Below are positions 1 through 4,766 of a stretch of DNA of 7,807 bases, one piece after another. Below the pieces are notes generated by a model. The model was not told the origin of the DNA. It saw nothing but the letters and a program-made list of their open reading frames with translations, and made no database searches. Within the stretch, counting starts at the first letter, position 1. Every line of letters begins with the position of its first letter. This DNA comes from an uncultured Mycoplasmatota bacterium (GTDB lineage Bacteria; Bacillota_I; Bacilli_A; RF39; UBA660): positions 1 through 7,807 of the forward strand of contig UQRY01000042.1 in NCBI GenBank assembly GCA_900543675.1, in the 5' to 3' direction. The translations under genes and the position numbers were made by a program.

Positions 1-256
1 TTTCTTGACTATTTAATCCCATTACTGCGATAGGTACTCTTACCTCACCTTTAGCTGGAACTACTACTTTATATTCCTCATTTAATCCATAGGAAAGCGT
101 CGCAACTGTCATCTCTAAAGAGTCTTTTAATTCTAAGTTCTCTTGATAATAACCGTACGTATTACGAATTAAAAACACAATAACTAACAAAACAATCAAA
201 AGTAAACCAAAAATAGCTATATATTTCTTACTAAAATTCAGTTCTAACTTCTTCAT
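1..256 (-). CDS. Membrane-anchored or exported protein, 5' part only (runs off left edge)
   Basis: I read this by translating the reverse complement. It starts at ATG 254-256 (MKKLELNFSKKYIAIFG...) after a good Shine-Dalgarno, AAGGAGA, about 6 bases upstream, and stays open for 85 codons to the window edge. Residues 1-11 are basic or polar. Residues about 12-31 are a single hydrophobic segment (AIFGLLLIVLLVIVFLI), either a signal peptide or a membrane anchor. After it comes a predicted extracellular part with beta-rich features (EYKVVVPAKGEVRVPIAV), the style of small surface or pilus subunits in Bacillota. I do not recognise a family. It lies downstream of the interrupted prepilin gene on the same strand. 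With the mobile element removed, the restored pilin stop (296-298) is 39 bases before this start, so a shared pilus or surface operon is likely. The C-terminus is not visible. Confidence 0.8.
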   Translation of the reverse strand, partial: MKKLELNFSKKYIAIFGLLLIVLLVIVFLIRNTYGYYQENLELKDSLEMTVATLSYGLNEEYKVVVPAKGEVRVPIAVMGLNSQE

Positions 257-295
257 ATCTATCTCCTTAATATTCCACTTCTATTGTTCGCTGTT

Positions 296-367
296 TTATT
301 TTTCTATACATACTAAGTATACCCCTCCCCAAGCTATTTTGACAAGGCTATATTCCATTTGAGTATA
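296..367 (-). pseudogene. Candidate severed 3' end of the prepilin gene
   Basis: The minus strand from 364 to 296 is open in exactly the frame obtained when 3596 is joined to 367, keeping one copy of TATA. The joined product continues Y-T-Q-M-E-Y-S-L and ends WGGVYLVCIEK with TAA at 296-298. This adds 23 codons and gives a protein of about 106 residues from the preferred start. The piece is short, so chance openness is possible. The two other junction frames reach stops sooner, within about 12 codons. What is seen is the in-frame join; that it is the true C-terminus is inference. Confidence 0.4.
316..345 (-). promoter_or_regulatory. Possible sigma-A-type promoter for the left-edge gene
   Basis: On the minus strand a TTGTCA box (340-345) is followed after 18 bases by TATACT (316-321), each 5/6 to consensus. 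Transcription would start near 309, about 50 bases before the ATG at 256. It overlaps the proposed C-terminal remnant of the pilin gene, so it may be coincidental or an internal operon promoter. Confidence 0.4.
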
Positions 368-391
368 GATTCTCAAAATAAAGTGAATAGG
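364..391 (+). repeat. Left terminal inverted repeat
   Basis: It begins TATAGATTCTCAAAATAAAG and pairs with the right end at 3568-3595 at about 20 of 28 positions. The eight outermost bases are identical. The inner shared core is CA-A-TAAAGT. A related AAATTAAA motif follows at about 394-402. The match is AT-rich, so the inner half carries less weight than the outer half. Confidence 0.6.
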
Positions 392-416
392 AAAAATTAA
401 ATTTTATCATTTTATT

Positions 417-444
417 TTGACACAAATGAAATAAAAAGTATAAA
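417..444 (+). promoter_or_regulatory. Likely sigma-A promoter of the transposon operon
   Basis: A perfect TTGACA -35 box (417-422) is followed after 16 bases by TATAAA (439-444); TAAAAT at 441-446 with an 18-base spacer is an alternative. It lies inside the element about 50 bases from the left end and reads into the DUF6431-like gene. The predicted transcript would start near 450 and carry a leader of nearly 100 bases with strong secondary structure. Confidence 0.65.
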
Positions 445-474
445 ATAATATGAAAAAATTAAAGAAAGAAATTT

Positions 475-541
475 AGGCATAATGAAAGAGGAAGCGCCAA
501 CTTCCTCTTTCGATAATACTTTATGCCTTAATCAAAAGGCA
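475..541 (+). promoter_or_regulatory. Structured leader with alternative stems around the first gene's ribosome binding site
   Basis: An 11-bp perfect hairpin (GAAAGAGGAAG 484-494, loop CGCCAA, CTTCCTCTTTC 501-511) is enclosed by AGGCATAA (475-482) and TTATGCCT (521-528). The same TTATGCCTT strand can instead pair through TGCCTT (524-529) with AAGGCA (536-541). That pairing buries the AAAAGG Shine-Dalgarno of the gene starting at 547. The two pairings exclude each other. A switch-like or readthrough-silencing role is inference from base pairing only. Confidence 0.5.
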
Positions 542-550
542 ATTATATGA
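482..550 (+). CDS. Possible 22-codon leader ORF coupled to the DUF6431-like gene
   Basis: ATG at 482-484 opens a 22-codon frame (MKEEAPTSSFDN...) running through the leader hairpins. Its TGA (548-550) overlaps the ATG of the next gene (547-549) in an ATGA arrangement typical of translational coupling. The Shine-Dalgarno is weak (AGG at 475-477). It may be chance. If translated, it would melt the hairpins that control the following start. Confidence 0.2.
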   Translation: MKEEAPTSSFDNTLCLNQKAII

Positions 551-1071
551 TAATACTTTATCCTAAAAATATCAATCAAAAATTTGTATTTTTTTTAAGT
601 AATTACGAACTGAACGATTTTTATTTATCACTAAAATGTCCTCATTGTTGTTCACAGGATTTAATTAGATGGGGAAGTTATAATAGAAATCTAATTTATT
701 TAGAAGACAATGTAATCAAATACAAGCTAATTAAAATAAAAAGAGTTAGATGTAAAGCTTGCGGAAAAACGCACGCATTACTACCTGCTTTCCTTGTTCC
801 ATATAAAATACATACTTTGGATATTATATTAAATTGTCTATCGGATCAAAATGCTCATTTATCTATAAGTGGTGATACTATTATTAACTGGAATAAACAA
901 TTTAAGAAATTTGTTCCATATCTAAAAACAATGTTTGAAAATATCTCTAAACTAGAAATTATCAATAAACTAAAAGAAAATATTTTTAAACATTATAAAC
1001 AGTATTTTGATCAAAACCATAAAATTTTGATGCTAACACGACTAGGAATATTTAATATGGTTCCTTTTTAA
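547..1071 (+). CDS. DUF6431-like zinc-finger protein of the transposon
   Basis: The 174-residue protein starts at ATG 547, with an AAAAGG Shine-Dalgarno at 534-539, 7 bases upstream. The N-terminal half holds a four-cysteine zinc-ribbon-like site, C31-P-H-C34 and C69-K-A-C72. It is followed by the stretch GKTHALLPAFLVPY (73-86), which I recognise as characteristic of DUF6431 proteins encoded beside DDE transposases in Bacillota. Residues about 88-120 contain a helical segment ending in SGDTIINWNKQFKKF, plausibly a helix-turn-helix that binds DNA. The C-terminus (LTRLGIFNMVPF) overlaps a perfect palindrome. It is the first gene of the operon, ahead of the transposase and ATPase. A role analogous to TniQ-type accessory factors, or binding of the element ends, is inference; no enzymatic motif is visible. 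Confidence 0.8.
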   Translation: MIILYPKNINQKFVFFLSNYELNDFYLSLKCPHCCSQDLIRWGSYNRNLIYLEDNVIKYKLIKIKRVRCKACGKTHALLPAFLVPYKIHTLDIILNCLSDQNAHLSISGDTIINWNKQFKKFVPYLKTMFENISKLEIINKLKENIFKHYKQYFDQNHKILMLTRLGIFNMVPF

Positions 1072-1110
1072 AAAGGAACGCCAACATAAGAGTGCCTTTT
1101 CTTTTCTTTT
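1060..1110 (+). promoter_or_regulatory. Palindrome and U-rich attenuator-like region between genes 1 and 2
   Basis: GTTCCTTTTT (1060-1069) and AAAAAGGAAC (1070-1079) form a perfect 20-bp palindrome that contains the upstream stop codon (TAA 1069-1071). Part of the second arm, AAAAGG (1071-1076), can instead pair with CCTTTT (1095-1100), which is followed by a T-rich tract to 1111. This could be a weak intra-operon terminator or attenuator. The palindrome itself has no spacer, so as RNA it would need an open loop. Confidence 0.35.
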
Positions 1111-1146
1111 TAGTCATAATATCATCTTGATTGAAGGAGGAATATG

Positions 1147-2414
1147 ATGAAAAAAAAGAATTTTATGGTGACTTTGGTTTATTTAGATTTAGTTTAATCG
1201 CTCCAGCGATTAATAAATCACATAATTTTCATTCTAATAATGAGTATTTTAAAGATATCTCTTCTAAAATACATTTTTTTGATGGTAAAGAATATAAATT
1301 TTCTGTTAGCTGTTTAAAAAAATGGTATTATGATTATTCAAAAAAAGGATATAAAGTATTAGAAAAAAAACAAAGAATTGATTTTAAAACTAGTCGTAAA
1401 TTAAACAACGAAACCATACAAAGAATTATAGCTTTAAGAAATGAATATCCATATATTAATGGTACCTCTATTTATAAAAAGCTAATCGATGAAGGATATA
1501 TTAATAAAATAGATATATCTTTAACTACGGTTTTAAGATTCATAAGTAAAAACAATCTTAAAGCTAGTCAAACAACGACTATCGAAAGAAGAATGTATGA
1601 AATGGAACATGTCAATGATTGCTGGCAATCTGACACTTCAGATGGTCCTTATATTACTATCGAAGGAAAGAAATACAGGACTAAATTAATTATGTTTATT
1701 GATGATAAATCAAGAATGATTATGGGATATGAATTCTTTTTGAATGATAATGCGATCAATATGCAGAAAGTATTTAAAAATGCCATAAAGACTTACGGTA
1801 AACCTAAAAAATTATTTGTAGATAATGGCGGACCGTATGATAATAAACAATTATCTTTAATATGTGCGACATTAGGTATAGAGTTGATTCACGCAAAACC
1901 TTACTCTCCTGAAAGTAAGGCAAAAATCGAACGAAGTTTTAGGATAATTAAAGATGGCTGGATGAGATGTACTGATTGGAACAGTTTTGAAAATCTGAAA
2001 GATGTAAATGAAAGTTTAAGTACTTTTATTTATCATGAATATATTAATAAAAAACATTCTTCAACCCAAGAGACACCAAACGAAAGATGGCATAATGAAT
2101 ATAAGAATGTTGTTGTTCTGGATCCTAATTTTATTGATGATTCTTTTCTTCATCGGGTGAATAGAAAAGTTAGAAAAGACAGGACTGTGAAAATAGAAAA
2201 TAATTATTATGAAGTTCCTTTTAAATATGTTGGAAAAACAATTGAAATAAGATTTGATCCAATCCACTTAGATGAAATGAATGTATTCGAAAATAACTGT
2301 AAGCTAGAAAAATGTACTTTGGTGGATAAAGTCTCTAACTCTAAAATCAAAAGAAAAAATACAATAGATTATTCTAAAATCGTTAATGATGAAAGAAGCG
2401 TTTTAGATTGGTAG
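1147..2414 (+). CDS. D,D-35-E transposase (IS481/TniA/Mu-like), start out of frame by one base
   Basis: This is the catalytic transposase. Numbering from the in-frame TTG at 1131 (427 residues), an N-terminal helix-turn-helix region lies at about 17-95 (LFRFSLIAP; KFSVSCLKKWYYDYSKKGY). The catalytic core has D168 (WQSD), D231 (FVDNGGPYDN) and E267 (ESKAKIERSF), with 35 residues between the last two. A C-terminal beta-rich Mu-like domain follows at about 330-390 (VRKDRTVKIENNYYEVP). The TTG lacks an upstream Shine-Dalgarno; in fact AAGGAGG (1134-1140) lies downstream of it. That site is ideally placed for ATG 1147 (or 1144), which is in another frame. Those ATGs run into an A8 run (1150-1157). 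A -1 slip there, or one extra A, yields MKKKEFYGDFG and about 422 residues. The gene is therefore either expressed by slippage or carries a one-base deletion. It lies 8 bases before the ATPase start. Confidence 0.85.
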
Positions 2415-2422
2415 GAAGTTTG

Positions 2423-3232
2423 ATGTATACTTCATTTTATGGGATGAATTCTAATCCATTTATAAAAGAAGAAACTTTTAAATATCCTTTAGAATCAGAA
2501 GACTATAAGGAAATGTTAAGTAGACTAAATTATATCAAAGAAATAAGAGGAATCGGTGTTTTCTATGGCGATAATGGATTAGGTAAAACTTACGCAGTTA
2601 AAAGTTTTATTCAGTCCTTAAATAAAGATTTATATAAAATAATCTATATAAGTTCTACTTTAAATATGTCTGTATTTGATTTCTTTGTAGCTATAGCTAA
2701 AGAATTAGATTTAGATACAGGCCCTTGTTATAAAACTGAAATGTTTTCTAGTATTCAAAATGAAATCATTAGAATGGTTAACCAAGATAAAATGGAAGTT
2801 ATTGTGATAATAGATGATGCTCATCTTTTATCTAGAGATATACTATTGAATTTAAAAATATTCTATGATTTTGAGATGAATTCAAAAGATTTTGTTTCTT
2901 TAATTTTGGTTGGTCAAGAAGAATTAAAAATAGAATTAAAGAAAACAATTCATACATCTCTAAATCAAAGAATTAATGCTAATTATAAGTTTCATGGATT
3001 AAGTAGAAGCGAAGTAAAAGAATATATTAATTCAAGATTAGAAATAGTAAATGCCAATAAAAATATATTTGAGATTGAAGCTTTAAATTCTTTATATTCT
3101 TGTAGTAAATCATCTATTAGACGTTTGAATACCCTTGTCATTAATTGTTTAATCTTTGGTTTTCAGTTAAATAAACCTATAATAGACAATGAAATAGTAA
3201 TGATGGCAAAATCAGAAATGGATTTGAGTTAA
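2423..3232 (+). CDS. ExeA/TniB-like AAA+ ATPase of the transposon
   Basis: ATG 2423 is preferred: AGGAAG (2413-2418) precedes it, and the product then begins MYTSFYGMNSNPF, the usual opening of ExeA-like ATPases. An upstream TTG at 2408 would overlap the transposase. The protein has 269 residues. Walker A is GDNGLGKT (49-56) and Walker B is VIVIIDDAH (126-134). A sensor-1-like LILVGQEEL and an arginine-finger-like LNQRI follow. The C-terminal part is helical (YINSRLEIVNANKNIFE...). Such ATPases next to DDE transposases (IstB, TniB, TnsC, MuB) are known to regulate target choice and activate the transposase with ATP. That role here is inferred from family and context. The stop TAA overlaps the next ATG as TAATG, indicating translational coupling. 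Confidence 0.85.
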   Translation: MYTSFYGMNSNPFIKEETFKYPLESEDYKEMLSRLNYIKEIRGIGVFYGDNGLGKTYAVKSFIQSLNKDLYKIIYISSTLNMSVFDFFVAIAKELDLDTGPCYKTEMFSSIQNEIIRMVNQDKMEVIVIIDDAHLLSRDILLNLKIFYDFEMNSKDFVSLILVGQEELKIELKKTIHTSLNQRINANYKFHGLSRSEVKEYINSRLEIVNANKNIFEIEALNSLYSCSKSSIRRLNTLVINCLIFGFQLNKPIIDNEIVMMAKSEMDLS

Positions 3233-3478
3233 TGAAAACAATTCATGAAAAGGTATTTGAAGAAATATCAGTGTTAATATTGAATAATTTAGAATTATTA
3301 TGAATTATTATACAACTATAATGATGATACTTTACTAGATATTAGAAAATATTGTTATGAAAATAAACATCATAGATACAAACCTTTACCTTATAATACT
3401 CTAGTATCTTTTACAAAGAAAGCTATGTTTGAACTTCTATCTCTTCCGTACTTATACGATTTTAGAGATTTAGAGTAA
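3232..3478 (+). pseudogene. Small fourth transposon gene, frameshifted by a 10-bp tandem duplication
   Basis: ATG 3232-3234 overlaps the ATPase stop (TAATG). The frame reads MKTIHEKVFEEISVLILNNL and then hits TGA at 3301-3303. At that point GAATTATTAT occurs twice in tandem (3292-3301 and 3302-3311). Removing one copy restores a continuous frame of 78 codons ending at TAA 3476-3478. The restored C-terminal part contains YKPLPYNTLVSFTKKAMFELLSLPYLYDF. I do not recognise the family. It is a small, helical, mixed-charge protein with no catalytic motif seen. Position and coupling suggest it was a genuine operon member. Whether the 23-codon stub is functional is unknown. Confidence 0.65.
3292..3311 (+). 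repeat. 10-bp tandem duplication GAATTATTAT x2
   Basis: Two exact adjacent copies cause a frameshift and an immediate TGA in the small fourth gene. This is the signature of a replication-slippage event and could revert by loss of one copy. Confidence 0.8.
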
Positions 3479-3480
3479 TT

Positions 3481-3505
3481 AAAAGAGGATCGTTCCTCTT
3501 TTTAT
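3481..3505 (+). terminator. Rho-independent terminator of the transposon operon
   Basis: AAAAGAGGA (3481-3489) pairs with TCCTCTTTT (3494-3502) around a TCGT loop, followed by more T. It starts 3 bases after the stop of the broken fourth gene. The stem is short of G-C pairs but well placed. Its arms share AAAGAGGA/TCCTCTTT with the leader hairpin at 484-511. Confidence 0.7.
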
Positions 3506-3547
3506 ATTTACGTTATCTTTTGTATAAATTATTGTGCTAAAAATCGT

Positions 3548-3582
3548 GTTACTTTAATTTGATAAAACTTGGTTACTTTAAT
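3548..3582. repeat. Two direct GTTACTTTAAT repeats inside the right end
   Basis: GTTACTTTAAT occurs at 3548-3558 and again at 3572-3582, a 24-base period. In inward orientation each copy reads ATTAAAGTAAC. The outer copy lies in the terminal repeat. The left end has weaker relatives, ATAAAGTGA at 379-387 and AAATTAAAT at about 394-402. Spaced repeats of this size are typical of transposase-binding sites in Mu/Tn7-type ends. The binding role is inference. Confidence 0.55.
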
Positions 3583-3595
3583 GTGCAAATCTATA
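3568..3595 (-). repeat. Right terminal inverted repeat
   Basis: Read inward on the minus strand it begins TATAGATTTGCACATTAAAG. It is the partner of the left repeat at 364-391. Its outer bases form the last codons (Tyr-Arg-Phe-Ala-His-stop) of the interrupted pilin reading frame. That explains the pilin's abrupt and uncharacteristic C-terminus. Confidence 0.6.
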
Positions 3596-3844
3596 ATCTA
3601 TGTTTTTCATATTGATGTAATAAACTGTGTTTTCATCCGTTACTGGGTATTCTTCTAAGGTGATCTCTTTTCTTACTGCGTCAGTAAATTGTTTAACTGC
3701 TGAAATATAACTTTCTCTTTTACTATTTGTGATATAATTACTGACAGCTGGTACTGCAACTGCTAGTAGAATAGCTAAAATAACAATTACAGCTAGTAAT
3801 TCAATTAGGGTAAACCCATTCTTTTTCTTTTTACTTCTTTTCAT
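3578..3844 (-). CDS. Prepilin-type protein, 3' end replaced by the transposon
   Basis: The protein has a type IV prepilin N-terminus: a basic leader (MKRSKKKKNG), cleavage after Gly, then FTLIELLAVIVILAILLAVAVPAVSNYI, with the conserved Glu at position 5 of the mature chain. The hydrophobic segment is both the membrane anchor and the assembly helix. I prefer ATG 3842-3844, which has GAGGAG about 10 bases upstream. A more upstream ATG (3869-3871) has no clear Shine-Dalgarno. The frame ends Asn-Ile-Asp-Tyr-Arg-Phe-Ala-His-stop, and the last five codons lie in the transposon end. Only about 83 native residues remain, which is short for the family. The missing C-terminus may be at 296-364. A role in a pilus, competence or pseudopilus system is inferred from the family. 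Loss of function is likely but unproven. Confidence 0.85.
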   Translation of the reverse strand: MKRSKKKKNGFTLIELLAVIVILAILLAVAVPAVSNYITNSKRESYISAVKQFTDAVRKEITLEEYPVTDENTVYYINMKNIDYRFAH

Positions 3845-3890
3845 TTTCTTATGACTCCTCTTTACTATCATTGCATTAGAAATGAATAAT

Positions 3891-3912
3891 AGAGAAACCC
3901 CTCTATTTCTCT
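3891..3912. repeat. Small inverted repeat upstream of the pilin gene
   Basis: AGAGAAA (3891-3897) and TTTCTCT (3906-3912) flank CCCCTCTA. It sits in the spacer between the divergent pilin and YigZ-family genes, just upstream of the pilin start. It could be a leader hairpin or operator; nothing else supports a role. The rest of the spacer (3913-4050) is AT-rich, and I see no convincing promoter for the pilin there. Confidence 0.25.
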
Positions 3913-4051
3913 AAATTAAATATTTCTAATCCTATTTTTATTTACTTATTGTTTTTCCTATCCTATCGTAATTTAATTTTATCATACTATTTATTAAATA
4001 CTAGTCCTTTCACTGTAAATCTATTTATCAAAAAAGTTTACCTGTTTATTC

Positions 4052-4080
4052 TTGCCAATTAAAGTATTATGTATTATATT
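4052..4080 (+). promoter_or_regulatory. Likely promoter of the YigZ-family gene
   Basis: TTGCCA (4052-4057), a 17-base spacer and TATATT (4075-4080), each 5/6 to consensus. Transcription would begin near 4087, giving a leader of about 80 bases before ATG 4165. Confidence 0.55.
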
Positions 4081-4164
4081 GATTTTAGTCATTTCTACTA
4101 TTGAAAATGAATACTGGATTTCTGATAATATCACGGTGGTTCATTTAGAAAAGAGGTGTTTACT

Positions 4165-4743
4165 ATGTATTCAGTAACAGAATGTCAATCCGTACTTGAA
4201 ATTAAAAAATCGAAATTTATCGCCTGTTTATTTCCGGTTACTGAGGAAGATGAGGTTGATGAGTACTTAAAGCAAATAAAACTCGATTATCCAGGTGCGA
4301 CACATTATTGTTATGCTTATATTATCGGTGCTAAGCAAAAGTGTTCAGATGATCATGAGCCTCACGGAACAGCTGGAGCCCCAATTTTAAATGTTTTAAT
4401 TAAACGAAAATTAGATTATGTGCTTTGTGTGGTAGTACGTTATTTTGGGGGAATTAAATTAGGTGCAGGTGGTCTTGTTCGGGCATATTCTAATGCGACA
4501 AGTCAAGTATTAGATTCTGCTTCTATCATCGAACTAGTTCCCTCTTATTTGATTACTATTGCGGTCAGTTATGAAGAAAATAAAGCACTTTCTTCGTTGA
4601 TTAAATCGTATTCTATCTTAGAGGTTAACTACGAAGATAAAATCAATTATCGTTTAGAAATTCCGATTCAGGATTTACCACTATTTCGCAATTACGATAT
4701 TCAAATTATTCAACAGCGATACATGAAAAAGGCAACTTCTTAA
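4165..4743 (+). CDS. YigZ/IMPACT (UPF0029) family protein
   Basis: The start is ATG 4165 with AAGAGGTG (4151-4158) 6 bases upstream. The GTG at 4156 lies within the Shine-Dalgarno and is unlikely to be used. The 192-residue length is close to the usual size of about 200. Two family signatures are clear: SDDHEPHGTAGAPIL (61-75) and RYFGGIKLGAGGLVRAY (92-108), both in the N-terminal IMPACT domain. The C-terminal part is the smaller, more variable second domain. The protein is predicted to be cytosolic. Homologues are linked to translation or stress responses (IMPACT inhibits GCN2 activation in eukaryotes), but the bacterial activity is not firmly established. It is monocistronic, with its own promoter and a terminator overlapping its stop. 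Confidence 0.93.
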   Translation: MYSVTECQSVLEIKKSKFIACLFPVTEEDEVDEYLKQIKLDYPGATHYCYAYIIGAKQKCSDDHEPHGTAGAPILNVLIKRKLDYVLCVVVRYFGGIKLGAGGLVRAYSNATSQVLDSASIIELVPSYLITIAVSYEENKALSSLIKSYSILEVNYEDKINYRLEIPIQDLPLFRNYDIQIIQQRYMKKATS

Positions 4744-4756
4744 AAAGTTGCCTTTT
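4727..4756. terminator. Bidirectional terminator between converging genes
   Basis: AAAAGGCAACTT (4727-4738) pairs with AAGTTGCCTTTT (4745-4756) around a short loop holding the YigZ-family stop codon. It has an A tract on one side and a T tract on the other. It can end plus-strand transcripts of the YigZ-family gene and minus-strand transcripts of the gene stopping at 4767. Confidence 0.85.
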
Positions 4757-4766
4757 GTATTACCTT

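Larger units (their letters stand above)
368..3591 (+). mobile_element. DUF6431/DDE transposase/AAA+ ATPase transposon, about 3.2 kb
   Basis: The element contains four co-directional genes: a zinc-finger protein, a D,D-35-E transposase, an ExeA/TniB-like ATPase and a broken small ORF. The proposed boundaries come from matching ends. The left end, read inward from 364, is TATAGATT then CTCAAAATAAAG. The right end, read inward on the minus strand from 3595, is TATAGATT then TGCACATTAAAG. About 20 of 28 positions are identical. TATA is self-complementary, so it may be a 4-bp target duplication (364-367 and 3592-3595) or part of the repeat. The right end cuts a prepilin gene directly after its Asn-Ile-Asp codons. 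The transposase plus AAA+ ATPase layout is known from IS21, Tn5053/Tn7-like and Mu-like elements. I cannot assign this one to a named family. Confidence 0.7.

Noticed and set aside
299..330. Minus-strand GGGGAGGGG as a ribosome binding site for a 14-codon ORF
   Set aside because: The frame is very short, the spacing is long, and the tract is equally explained as promoter spacer or pilin remnant coding sequence.
1131..1143. TTG at 1131 as the true transposase start
   Set aside because: There is no Shine-Dalgarno upstream of it; the strong AAGGAGG lies just inside the frame and points to the ATGs at 1144/1147.
2061..2267. Minus-strand 68-codon frame within the transposase gene
   Set aside because: It is antisense to the conserved C-terminal transposase domain, has low-complexity Ile/Phe-rich content, and has no supporting start signal.
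2408..2422. TTG start giving five extra residues on the ATPase
   Set aside because: It lies inside the transposase coding end. ATG 2423 has the Shine-Dalgarno and the family-typical N-terminus.
3301..3303. TGA in the fourth gene read as tryptophan (Mycoplasma-type code)
   Set aside because: Reading through meets TAA within a few codons. TGG is used for Trp elsewhere and rsmE ends at TGA, so the frame is truly shifted.
368..3591. CRISPR array, guide-RNA or defence cargo in the element
   Set aside because: There are no spaced identical repeats of CRISPR type, no Cas-like protein, and almost all space is taken by the four genes and the ends.
3872..4050. Promoter for the pilin gene on the minus strand
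   Set aside because: Several TATA-like hexamers occur in this AT-rich spacer, but none has a credible -35 box at the right distance.
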